From Lathyrus oleraceus (lineage: Eukaryota; Streptophyta; Magnoliopsida; Fabales; Fabaceae): 64,000 bases of DNA. The position numbers were made by a program, and so were the translations under genes. Below are positions 12,601 to 22,879 of the stretch, one piece after another. Every line of letters begins with the position of its first letter. Position 1 is the stretch's first letter. The DNA lies in NCBI RefSeq assembly GCF_024323335.1, contig NC_066579.1, forward strand, positions 127,246,854 to 127,310,853, written 5' to 3'. Below the pieces are notes generated by a model that had not been told where the DNA came from, did not search any database, and saw nothing but the letters and a program-made list of their open reading frames with translations.

Positions 12601-13790
12601 TCATGCTTTAAGCATCGACTACAACATTGGCTTTACCAGGATGGTAACTCAAACCAAAATCATAATCCTTCAGAAATTTGAGCCACCTTCTATACCTCTT
12701 ATTCATCTCTTTCTAATCGAATAGATACTTCAAACTCTTGTGGTCATTAAACTCTTCAAATCTTGAACCAAACATATAATGCCTCCAAATTTTTAACACA
12801 AACACCATGGCTGCCAACTCTAGATCATACGTAGGATAATTCCTCTCACGAACTTTCAAATGTATAGAATCATAAGCCACAACCTAACCATGTTGCATCA
12901 ATACACCACCCAGACCCATCTTCGAAGCATCACAATACACAACAAAGGATTCACTTGGACTTGGAAAAATTAAAATTGGAGTTGATGCCAACTTCTTCTT
13001 GAGTTTTTGAAAACTCTCTTCACATTGAACACTCCACACAAAAGCTTGGCCTTTTCGAGTCAACAGAGTCAAAGGCAATGCCAACTTCAAAAATCCCTTG
13101 ATAAACCTTCTGTAATAACCAGCCAAACCAAGAAAACATCTGATTTTAGTAACAGACTTTGGAGCTTCCCACTGCAACACTGCCTCTATCTTTATTGGAT
13201 CCATTGTGATAACACCACTAGATATCACATGACCAAGGAAGCACACTTCTTTCAACCAGAATTCACACTTAGATAACTTTGCATACAACTTCTTTTCTTT
13301 CAAGGTCTGCAACACAACTTTCAGATGCATTGCATGCTCTTCATCAACTTCAAATATATCAAAATAGCATTGATGAACACAATATCAAACTGATCTAGAT
13401 AAGGAAGTAAAATCCTATTCATATACTCCATAAACACATCTGGAACATTAGACACACTAAACGAAATCACATGATACTCATAGTGACCATATCTCATTCT
13501 GTACACAGACTTTGAAATATCTTTTGATTTCACTCGAATCTGATGATAACTAGACTGGGAATCAATCTTACTGCATACATAAGCACCAACAAAATGATCC
13601 ATCAAGTCGTTAATTCTCGGAAGAGGATAGTTATTCTTGACAGTGACTTTGTTCAGTTGTCGATAATCAACACACAACCTCATGCTACAATCTTTCTTCT
13701 TAACTAGAAGCATTGGGGCTCCCCACAACGAAATTCTCGGTCAAACAAACTTCTTCTCAAGTAGATCCTCTAACTATTTCTTTAGCTCAC
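12601..13790 (-). pseudogene. Element E reverse transcriptase and RNase H remnant
   Basis: RT is read at 13728-13321 ([40 protein letters not shown]) and 13330-12884 ([50 protein letters not shown]). RNase H continues in broken form to about 12600. The catalytic loop, which in this clade reads FIDD, here reads FINA, so both active-site aspartates are gone. The two RT blocks are in different frames. The element cannot make a working RT. Confidence 0.8.
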
Positions 13791-13794
13791 TCAG

Positions 13795-14046
13795 TTATGA
13801 AGTAGACATCCTATAAAGAGCCATTAACACATGACTAGTACCAAGTACTAAGTCTATAGCAAACTCCACCTCACGCTCTGGCGGCAAATCACTAATGTCA
13901 TCTGGGAACACTTCAGGAAACTCACACACAACATGTAGATCTGTAATCTTTCTCTCACTTCCCCATCTTAAGGATGCGAACACCATGAATACTTGAGCAC
14001 TCTCTCTCAAAGACATCCTTACCTGCCTCGCGGTCATGAAACTCAA
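13795..14046 (-). pseudogene. Element E protease-RT linker remnant
   Basis: The open stretch contains VCEFPEVFPDDISDLPPERE followed by VEFAIDLVLGTSHV, the segment that joins protease to RT in chromoviruses. Everything upstream (gag, zinc knuckle, protease active site) is absent; only about 180 bp of unrecognisable sequence remain before the PBS. Confidence 0.75.
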
Positions 14047-14225
14047 CTTTGTACTCTCCTCGAATTCAAGAAACTTTATTGCCTTAACAACACCTACACT
14101 TGTTTCAATCCTGTTCCTTTTGGAAAGCAGTTAAAAAAACAAACGTATACCGACTGTGTTGCACACATATGTCACATACCATGGAACATACAATATTATA
14201 AAAACCTGTCCGGATGGACCAGACT

Positions 14226-14237
14226 GCTCTGATGCCA
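14226..14237 (-). other. Element E primer-binding site (iMet-tRNA type)
   Basis: On the minus strand TGGCATCAGAGC begins three bases after the LTR end, one base different from the common iMet PBS TGGTATCAGAGC. It fixes the 5' side of the element at the right-hand LTR. Confidence 0.75.
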
Positions 14238-14240
14238 CTA

Positions 14241-16326
14241 TGTAACACCCTAAACCCCGAAACTTATATAAAAATATTAAATCAATAATTTAAGGTGGCA
14301 CTACGATAACCGTCCAAAAAATTTCAAAAAATTTAACAACATGCAACAAAAATTATCATAATAACAATGTCACAACTCAATTTCACAAATAAATTATTAG
14401 AATTTAAACCACATAATTCAGAGCATTTAACCGACTAAAAACGATAAGTAATATAATAAATAAAGATAAGCCCATGGGCTATCTTACCATTCACATTAAC
14501 AAAACTCTACTCCTAATTATCTGCAATACTTTCATGGTGGAGAACATGAATTAAAGGGATGAGAATAAGCTCAAATATGTTAGCGGTATAAAAGATCAAA
14601 AAGGTACCATAAACATCAATAACAACAATCATCAATAGGAAATGTATTCATACCACAATCATCAATTCACATATACCAACTTATATACAATGTGACAACA
14701 CCTCGACTCTATATGCATGTGGTACCAACTCAACAATGGTTCTTCATATGAACCGGGTCTCAACATCTGAACCCCGAGCCCCCTTATATGAGCTTCAAGC
14801 CCCCTCTTTGAGCTTGGGACAAATCACAAGTCACCATATATGAACTTTTGACTTACCTCTTTCACAACAACTATAACATATGATGTATGTCATACAATGT
14901 TGCAACGACAACAACACAACAATTATTACAGCCCAACATCTGGCTGTAAACAATCAAGGATTTAAATGCATCAACAATAGGCCTCACTCTGAACTACGCA
15001 TATCAACAATCATCAACAAGTAATTACAACACCTCACATAATTATACTTGCACTTTTCATCATATGTTCACACATTGAATAAACATCCACATAACACTCA
15101 ATCATATTAATTCATTCACTTACAAAAATTAATCTATTGTTCGTTATCGTTAACTATTATGTAACAAGTAGAATAATTAATTTTCACAAATAACAACACC
15201 CATTTAGCCTTTTAATACATAACTATGGGATATCCATACACGTTAGCTTTCCAACGCTTCAAATCGTACTTCATTTGGATTTACATAACTAAAGTTATAA
15301 AAAAAACGATAAGATAGAATAATAGGTTTCAACTTATCAATTTTTCAAATTTTAACTAGCATCAATCAATTGACATGGACCATCAACCGATTGACCTGAT
15401 CCCTCAATACATTATGTTCATATTATTTTCCATATTTTGGTTAAGAACAATAGACTGATTAATGGAATTAATTAATTGACATTGTTCCTTCTTTCAAAAT
15501 TTTCCAATTTTACACGTGATCAATCGATTGACATCAGGGGTCAATCTATTGACATCAGCCAAATTTCCAAAAATTCCAGTTTTAATCATGTTCACTTAAT
15601 CTCCTCCAATCCCTAACCCTCGTACATCATACAAGTTTATATTATAACATTCAAACACGTCATAACATGAATCTAACACCATGAATCAATTTTGTAACAA
15701 TTAGTCATATCATAACACATGGATCAAATCATGAATCACAATAATAGGACATGAAATTTAAACAATTTTCATCAAGAACACATGAACACATCAACAATGG
15801 TGGAATCAAAAGAAAAAACTATACGAGGATGATGATCCCTCTCTACCTTTCATACAATATACTCCCATAGAACACTAATCGACCCCTTTTCCTTGAATTT
15901 CCAGCAAAGCAAGCCTTAAGTTCCTCAACAATGTTATTTTCTTCCGAAACCCTAGTTCGCCTCTCTTGCCTTTTTTTTCTTGTTCCAAAATAACATGTGA
16001 TGTCAAAGTTGAGCCCTCACTCTTTTCTATTTAAACCAAAACCAACTTCAATTTCTTTTATTTTAATTTCTAATAATTCAATTATCCACCAATTTCTACT
16101 ATTTTTCTTATTTTTCTACAACTACCTTATTTTTAATTATTCAACTCAACTTAAATTAATTAAAATTAATATAATTAATTTCTAACATTCCCTTAACTCT
16201 CTCCAATATCCTCCAAATCACTTATATTCTCAAATTATCCAAATAAAAGCATATAAATAACTCAATAATTTAAATAAAATGCAAAAAAATTAAATTAAAT
16301 TAATTAATTGAATTCAGGGTGTTACA
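14241..16326 (-). repeat. Element E 5' LTR
   Basis: It runs from TGTAACACCCTAAACC to GGGTGTTACA, 2086 bp. It carries the same palindrome cluster as the other LTR in partly decayed form (about 15360-15555) and lacks about 100 bp present near 10600-10690 of the left LTR. Confidence 0.9.
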
Positions 16327-16331
16327 GTGGT
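16327..16331. other. Target-site duplication of element E, right copy (GTGGT)
   Basis: Exact repeat of 8767-8771 immediately after the LTR terminus. Confidence 0.85.
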
Positions 16332-17931
16332 CGTGTGTCTGTCGGTGGTGTGACCAGTAATTTCTTTACGCATTTATGTTTCCAATAAAACTCTGCCTCC
16401 TTCCTCAACAACCTATAGAAAGGCAACGCATGTTGGACAAACTTCGAAATAAACCAATTTAAAGCAGTTAGCATACTATTTAGATTTGAACCTCCTTCTT
16501 CGAGTTTGTGTCATTCATTTGAACCACCACTTTACACTTGTCAAGATTTACTTCAGTTCCCCTCTCTATTACGTAGAATCAAAGGAATTGTCGGCTCTCG
16601 CACCAAATGTTCACTTCTCTAGATTGAGTCTCTTGTTGTATTGCATGACTCTTTTAAACGCATGTTGGAGGTTGTGATGATGAACCTCTTCTTACCTGAC
16701 TTTATAATCATATCTTCCATGTATACTTCCATTGTTTCTCATATATCTTCCCAAAAGACCTTGTTCATTATCCTTTGATATATTTCACCTGCATTCTTCA
16801 ATTCAAAAAACTAACGCAGTATTGGTAGTTAGCTTGTTCAGTCATGAAGGTCCTCTTCTTCTGGCTAGGTCCGAACATATGTGTCTAGTTATACTCATAG
16901 TAAGCATCCCTATATGATAGTGTATATTTGGCCGAGTTATCTATAAGTTTTTTGATATTCAATAGCGGGTAGGAGTTCTCTGGGCATGCTTGATTGAGGC
17001 TAGTGTATTTTATGCACATCCTCCACTTGTCTGAAGCTTTCTTAACCAGTACGATGTTGGAAATCCATTTTGTATACTTTGCCTCATAAATGAATTTTAC
17101 ATCTAACAAGCCTTTCAGTATGCTAGTAGTAGATTTGGCTTTTTCCGGAGATTACCTCCTTCTTGATTGGGAAATGTAACAGGTTCTAGGGTCGACGTTT
17201 AATGGATGACATATTATATCGGGCATCTCGTGTGGGGTGAAAGAAAAGATATATACATTTTCCTTTAGGCATTTAATCAATGAGGATTTTACTTAAGCCT
17301 GGATCCTTTCTTTACTGTTCGGGTAGGATAATTGTAAAGTTGAACAACTTCGAAATCACTGTTCGGTATAGCTATAACTTCCTCTTCACGTGCATCCAAA
17401 TCAAACATATTAATTCCCTCAGGGCCTTCTTCTACTAGTGCTGCAATAGTGGGGAGATATTTGAGGATGAATTCTCTGATGTGCCTCACTTCCTTGAGGT
17501 TGACATTGGTTACGATTGGCTCTCCTTTATTGCTATGATATGCTACCTTGAAGTGGACTGGAAAAACCATGACATCTAGATTTTCCAAGAAGTATCTACA
17601 ATGAATACCACCGAAGGAGCTCGTTCACGAAATTAACAAGAAGTAGAGGGTTACTTCTCTCTCGTTTTCTCCTTATCCTAGTAACAATGTCAAATTTATC
17701 ATTCCACACGGGTGAGTTACCGAATCGTTGAAGGTCAATAAATCTTCGTTGTTGTATGGATTCAAATCTAGTTGTTGGAGCTCTAATTGCTCTAACGTAT
17801 CGATGTATAGGATGTTACATGAACTTCTGTCATCTACAAGAGTAATCTATTTGTGGAATTTCACAGTAATTAGGAGTCAATTCCCATAGACTGAGCCATT
17901 GTTATGTTCTGGAACCAAAATTGGTGTTGAC
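16332..17931 (-). pseudogene. Tat-lineage Ty3/gypsy remnant: protease, linker, RT (element D, 5' part)
   Basis: On the minus strand, 17109-16885 reads KFIYEAKYTKWISNIVLVKK, then SDKWRMCIKY and NSYPLLNIKKLIDN, clear RT. 17588-17289 is the linker between protease and RT. 17850-17600 is a decayed protease where LVDDRSSCNIL-type sequence stands in place of a DTG/DSS site. Near 16470-16340 the RT thumb/connection reads WFISKFVQHALPFYRLLRKE. The frame continues at 8771 with the RNase H start, so removing E restores the domain order. The 17931 boundary is a guess: an LTR-like TGTTGACC start follows a TGGTTCCAGAACA phrase on the minus strand that could be a PBS. gag is not seen. Confidence 0.7.
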
Positions 17932-19031
17932 CAGTGGTAGAGGACCTTGAATCGGTGGACCTGATCTCCGATACGGTGGTGCAGAATGGACCTGCGAGTT
18001 TGGCACTACAACATTTCAGAGTCCAAAATGAGTCTAGTAAAAAGTGGAGATCAGAAAGTTTACCTTGAATATCATGTGTCTTGACTTTATACGTTGGGCT
18101 AGTTTTTTTTGGGCTGGCACTTGGTTAGACCTTTTTATTGGGCCTTTGACGGCCCAAAACATAAATAAATTGTTAATGTTTATAAATTAATAACTTTTGG
18201 AAAAATGTTTATTTATATATATTATTAAATCAAAAACATTAACAATTTATTTTCTATCATCATAAATATTGTTCGGTATTGTTCGCAAGGCCCATGGAAA
18301 AAGGCCCAAGATCAAAGTTTAAATTAAAAATCGCACATGATAGGTAGACTTCCGCTTGGCCAAAAGCAGTCAACTTTGCTTTTCAATGCATAAGTCAATG
18401 TCTGATTCAATCAAATGGTTGTATACGTAACATGTCACATCATATGTGAACAACTTCAACCTTTCTCGAAAAGTATGTGTAATCCTCTTTAGAAACAGAA
18501 GCTCAAAATTCTTCGACCATTCATAGACGAGGGCGGACAAGGAGCAAACATGGAAGGTAAATCGGGGTCGACACGGTACCTCCCATAGTGGTATGTCCCA
18601 TAAAGTCTTGTTCGAGCATCTAGGGATGACTGATTGGCACCCTCCTCCCTAAGTAGTTCATGTTCAAGACTAATAATTGGATTCCCCTTAGATATGACCG
18701 CCAACAAGCATAAAACATGTTCTACTACAATCGGGTCGAGAGAATCACATGCCTCCATCTTTTCCAGGGTAGGTTAGGAAAGGGTAACCAACCCAATAGA
18801 GGGCTCTACAATATAAACCCCTAGTAACTGAAACATTGGTAGTGTACACCAGGTGAGGTATGAACTAAGGAGTGTTTTTCAGTTGTTTCATTATTTTGTA
18901 ATGTTTCACCTTATCTGCAAGTCAAAAGTAGACAGGTTAGAAGTAAACCACCAATGGAAAGTTCAAGAAATGGGGGATTCCTCATGTTATTCACCAAAAA
19001 TGATATGTCTAGTCTCTTTTGAGTCGGTGTT
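17932..19031. other. Unassigned intergenic or LTR-like stretch
   Basis: No domain is recognisable. It may be the remaining 5' LTR of element D, but no second copy exists in the window for comparison. It holds a perfect 19-bp inverted repeat (18163-18252), GGCCC motifs near 18150, 18290 and 18308, and an 89-codon minus-strand open stretch (18758-18489) I do not recognise and do not call a gene. A TATAAAC box lies near 18814 on the plus strand. Confidence 0.4.
18163..18252. repeat. Perfect 19-bp inverted repeat (hairpin, possible MITE core)
   Basis: AAATAAATTGTTAATGTTT at 18163-18181 is the exact reverse complement of 18234-18252, with a 52-bp AT-rich loop. No terminal signature or target duplication was identified. 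Confidence 0.8.
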
Positions 19032-19259
19032 TGTCATACCCCAAAATTTACCCTATACAACTTTCATCTGGTCCATAACCCTACTACTCATGCATACATT
19101 CATCATTTTATCACCACATTTGCATTGACTTTCATGACTAAAGGCATGTTGCATGAACTCAAGGCATGGTGATTACAATTGAGAAAAAACTAGGGTTTTC
19201 TTGATGGAACTTCAAAGAACTAAACCATAACATAGCCTAAATATCCAAGTTTGGGTTCT

Positions 19260-19434
19260 GGTAACCGGTTACCCAAATTTTACACCCACTCTTAAACAAG
19301 CATCCCAAACAAATTTGTGCATGGGCAACCGATTACCCAAATTATGGTAACCAGTTGCACCTGCTCTTAGCACACACCCCAAGCCAATTTTCGTATGGGT
19401 AACCGGTTACCCAAATCCTGGTAACCGGTACACC
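19260..19434. repeat. GGTAACCGGTTACC palindrome cluster in the C LTR
   Basis: Exact 14-bp palindromes sit at 19260-19273 and 19398-19411. A near copy (GGCAACCGATTACC) is at 19325-19338 and half-decayed copies at about 19346-19360 and 19420-19434. Spacing alternates about 50-65 and 22 bp, so the cluster looks like a duplicated pair of sites. Function unknown; a protein-binding site cluster is possible. Confidence 0.75.
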
Positions 19435-21577
19435 TACACGAACATCAACAGTAATTTTCTTTTTTTACACAAAGTGAATCCCAATTTCACACACTCCAAC
19501 CCATATGCTTGCCCTATAAATAGAACATTATCCCCCCTCATTTGGACAAGCTAACAGACCCTAAAAACTCTTCCAAAATCATACTCAAGCTTTCTCTTTA
19601 AACCTAAACCTAAACTCAAACAACCATCCCTTTTAAAACATGCACCCACAACTTTCTTCCCATTTCATTTTCTCCTAATCCTTCCATCTTATACACTCAC
19701 AACTCAGTCCCTTCCATCAAGTTTCAACCACAACCATATCCACCCTCTTCTAAACCTTTTTCTTCATTTTCAAACTCAACACCACAACAACTTAGTTTCG
19801 ATATCACAAACTTGGTAATGATTGCAACTCAAGCTTATTAAAATTTTATTTTTGTTGTGTTTGAAAATGGGTGTTTATTCATGGTGTTTTTTTAGATGGA
19901 TTTGAATCAAGAGTGAGACAAGTGAGTTTGTTTGGTTTGCATTTTTTGGGGATTTTTGTTCTTTGTTTTTCTCATGTGCATGAGAAGATGAATAGTATTG
20001 TGTTCATGAAAACCTATTATGTTTGATTTCTATTCATTTTGTATTTTTCCATTGAATTAATTTTTTATATTATATGTATCAATGGTTGCATAAAAATGAC
20101 AACTAGTTGGACATGATGGAGCGGTTGAGACCAAGGTACCCCAACCACCATGTCCCGGGTTCAAATTCCTGCTACCACTTTTTCAACTCTTTTTTCCAAT
20201 TTAGTTGCACTCAATTTTTATCATGTGCTTATTTCTTTTATTTTATTCTTTTGAATTGTTTTTACTTTTATTTTTTCCCATTGTGTTACGTGTTTTGAGA
20301 ACATAAATTATGGTTTGACATAACGCTAAATTGTCTCGATTCAACTATTCGATCAACAACCACTAACCTCCAAATACTAACTCCTTATTTATTTTTTATG
20401 CTAATGTGGTTGCTTGGGTGATAGATCTTCCATATTTAAAATCATTGATAGATGGACGTTTTGGTTGATTCAATCTTCTTTGATTCAAACATATTGATAA
20501 ATGATCATTGTATCATTTTTGACACTTTGAATCAATTATAGGTTATCCCTTAATGTGCCATATTTTGATTCCTTTGACTTGTGGATAAAAAATCCCTAGG
20601 TGATCACCTTTTGTAACTTTGTAACCAACTACTAACTTCTAACTATTATATTATTGCACTTTATTTCTTCGCCATTTAAATTCTCGCAATTTACTTTCCG
20701 CGATTTTTTTATTGTTTATTTTATTCCAAGCACTTTACATTTATGTTCATCATCATCCACTTTCCTCATACATCCTTTACTTTATGCCATTTTATTTCTT
20801 GTCATTTCTTTATCTCTTTGCATAATAAAAAAACATGATCAAATGAAAAGACTAACAAGATGTATCATTTGTGATCTAATGTGGGACTTAGAGGACTTAT
20901 TAGGACCCTTGCATTTGGACATTGAGATTATGATATTTGACCCATTGCTTTGAATTGGAGTTTCTTTGGACTTGTAATCTTTTATTTCAAGAATGACATT
21001 CATGGCACTACCCTAGGGAGACATGTTGTGAGTCAATTATCCACTTGTTAACTTAGGTCACTTTGCACACACAAGGATTTCTCTTGGACTACCTTACAAT
21101 GAGCCCCTTTATTTCTCTCATTATTCCCCTTGTAATTTTCCATGTACCCCTCCCCCTTTTTGGTTGTACTTCGGTCCTTTATTTTTCATTTGATCTCTTA
21201 GGAATTAGGTCGACCTCACCGTTTCAAAATAATAAATAATAAACCCTCGATTCAACGTCAAGCGGAATTTTTCTCAATCAAATTCAAAACACAATAAATA
21301 TGCGAATAGAATTGTACTCCATGAGCCTTAAGTGTTGGAGAATGAGTAAGAATGGAGCTTTCCTACCCTTACTCTGAGTATTTTGGACACAAGACGTTTG
21401 ACTTGGTTGTCTGAAATATTCACCTTTACCCAAGTCTTTAGTGCAACTCTAATAAACAACAATCTCTTTTCAAAAACCTAAAATCAACATCAACTCATCA
21501 AACTCATTTTTGCGCCTTAGGGCATACCCCCGAAAACCCTTTTTAAAAGTAAAATCAACCAACAAACAATCATTTTC

Positions 21578-21655
21578 TACTACGAACTACAGAGCTCTGA
21601 TTCTTCATTTAACGATGATGATATGTGTGCACAAAGGCCTCAATCCTTGGCGAGC
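21578..21655 (+). other. Copy of the Ogre LTR two-hairpin module (element C)
   Basis: In transcript orientation GAACTACAGAGCTCTGATTC is followed by a stem TCTTCAT (21602-21608) / ATGATGA (21615-21621) with one mismatch, and then by a second hairpin around AAGG/CCTT (about 21635-21649). This is the same arrangement as in the A and B LTRs, more decayed. See the module arrays there. Confidence 0.5.
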
Positions 21656-21945
21656 ACAATAATAAAAAACCAACCATTTCCCTTTAGCAAGTAAACTTTT
21701 AGAAAAGAACATATATTCATGTAGACGACCTAGATTGTTCCCATCGAGTACGATGGATGTGAGGGATGCTAATATCTTCTCCTCGCATAACCGACTTCTA
21801 AACCCTAGTTTTGGTTGCAAGACCAATTAATTTTTCCTTTCATTAGGGGGTTTTATATATATTTTCCTTATTCTCCTTTTTCGAATAAGTAAAATCTGGT
21901 GGTGACTATATGTCTTTAGTCGGTCAATTTTCACGTAGCGATAAT

Positions 21946-21963
21946 TGGCGACTCTACTAGGGA
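21946..21963 (+). other. Element C primer-binding site
   Basis: TGGCGACTCTACTAGGGA, differing at two positions from the A PBS TGGCGACTCTGCTGGGGA. Ogre elements are reported to prime with a tRNA-Arg; the site would pair with the 3' end of such a tRNA. Confidence 0.8.
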
Positions 21964-22189
21964 CCCAATTTTTCTAAGCAAGTCAACCATAGTCTAGGTT
22001 GCCTTTTTGCGTGTGTGTGTGTATGTTTATCCTTTTTCTTTATATTTCTTTCATTCTCTGCTATTAATATTACCTTATCTGCTACATGGCTCTATGGCTC
22101 AACGATTTCTGATGGCTTACTTTGATTGCAAAAGAGAAACCTTGAGGGAAAGACTCTTTACCCGAGTATAGAGAGTGAATTTGAGATAT

Positions 22190-22740
22190 GAGAGGTTGAG
22201 TAGTATGGGACAACGAGAAGCTTTTCTCGTAAGGGTCGATACGAGAACCTCGCTTAGAGTAGATTCTTTTGAAGATATTGATGACCGTAAAGCTTTTGGC
22301 TTAAGCGTCAGTATTTTCATTGGAATCCTTGACTCTAGGGACCTTTGTAGAACCTTAAACTTTTGGCCAATTAGGAACGATGGTCGTGTAGTATGGGTCC
22401 TCAAAAATATTTTCTCACGAGGATCGGTATGAAGATCTTACTCAAAATAGATTTCCTTGATGGATTTGATGCCTGACAAGTAAATTGACATAAGTGGAAA
22501 ACAATCAAGGGAATGCATGACTCTAAGACCCTTGTCTAGAAGCCCATGTCAATGGTTGCGTAGTGCAGGTCCCCGAGAAGATTTTCTCGCAAGGGTCAGT
22601 ATAAAGACCTAACCCATAATAGACTAACTTGATGGAGTTATCGACAGACATGCTTTTTCCGCAAGTGGAAAATATATTGATGAATCCATGACTTTGGGGT
22701 CCCTGTTTCTAAAAAACCTAGAACATACCCAGTGAGATCC
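22190..22740 (+). repeat. Three degenerate ~180-bp tandem repeats in the C leader
   Basis: Three successive units start near 22195, 22378 and 22550. Each contains a TAGTATGGG/TAGTGCAGG phrase, a hairpin ACGAGAA..TTCTCGT (22213-22230 in unit 1; CGAGAA 22574-22579 with TTCTCG 22584-22589 in unit 3; decayed in unit 2), then AAGGGTC..TA.GA.GACCT and a TTGATG.A.TTGATG stretch. They lie between the PBS and ORF1, so in the untranslated leader. No protein domain is seen. Confidence 0.65.
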
Positions 22741-22879
22741 ATGTTTTGAAAAGCAATTGATGTTATACTCCATTATGTACCTCATGCACCTCATACTTAT
22801 AAATCCATGCTTGAGTTCCATGCATCCATATATTCATACATCATAATCATAAACAATACAAAGCAAAGATCTTAGTATC

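Larger units (their letters stand above)
8772..16326 (-). mobile_element. Chromovirus (Tekay/Del-like) LTR retrotransposon, internally deleted (element E)
   Basis: The whole element is 7555 bp, minus-strand, with LTRs 8772-10967 and 14241-16326, an iMet-type PBS, a PPT and a perfect GTGGT target duplication. Internal order on the minus strand is protease/RT linker, RT, RNase H, integrase. gag and nearly all of the protease are missing: only about 195 bp separate the first pol remnant (14046) from the LTR. The integrase C-terminal phrase ATGVGRTLKSQKLTP resembles Tekay/Del chromoviruses. The LTRs have diverged visibly (2196 versus 2086 bp, with a deletion of about 100 bp near 16040), so the insertion is old. 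Many stops; not autonomous. Confidence 0.85.
19032..21943 (+). repeat. Element C 5' LTR
   Basis: It begins TGTCATACCCCAAAATTTAC, the same terminus as solo LTR G (minus strand) and related to the A and B LTR termini (TGTAGCACCTCAAATTTG, TGTAACACCTCAAAATTTG). The end is placed by analogy with A just before the PBS (GCGATA then AT then TGGCGACTC), so the terminal CA appears mutated to TA. Length is 2912 bp, shorter than the A LTR. It contains palindromes (19260-19434) and the conserved GAACTACAGAGCTCTGATTC motif at 21584-21603. Confidence 0.7.

Noticed and set aside
18489..18758. 89-codon minus-strand open frame
   Set aside because: No recognisable domain and no homologous copy in the window; could be a gag fragment of D but unsupported.
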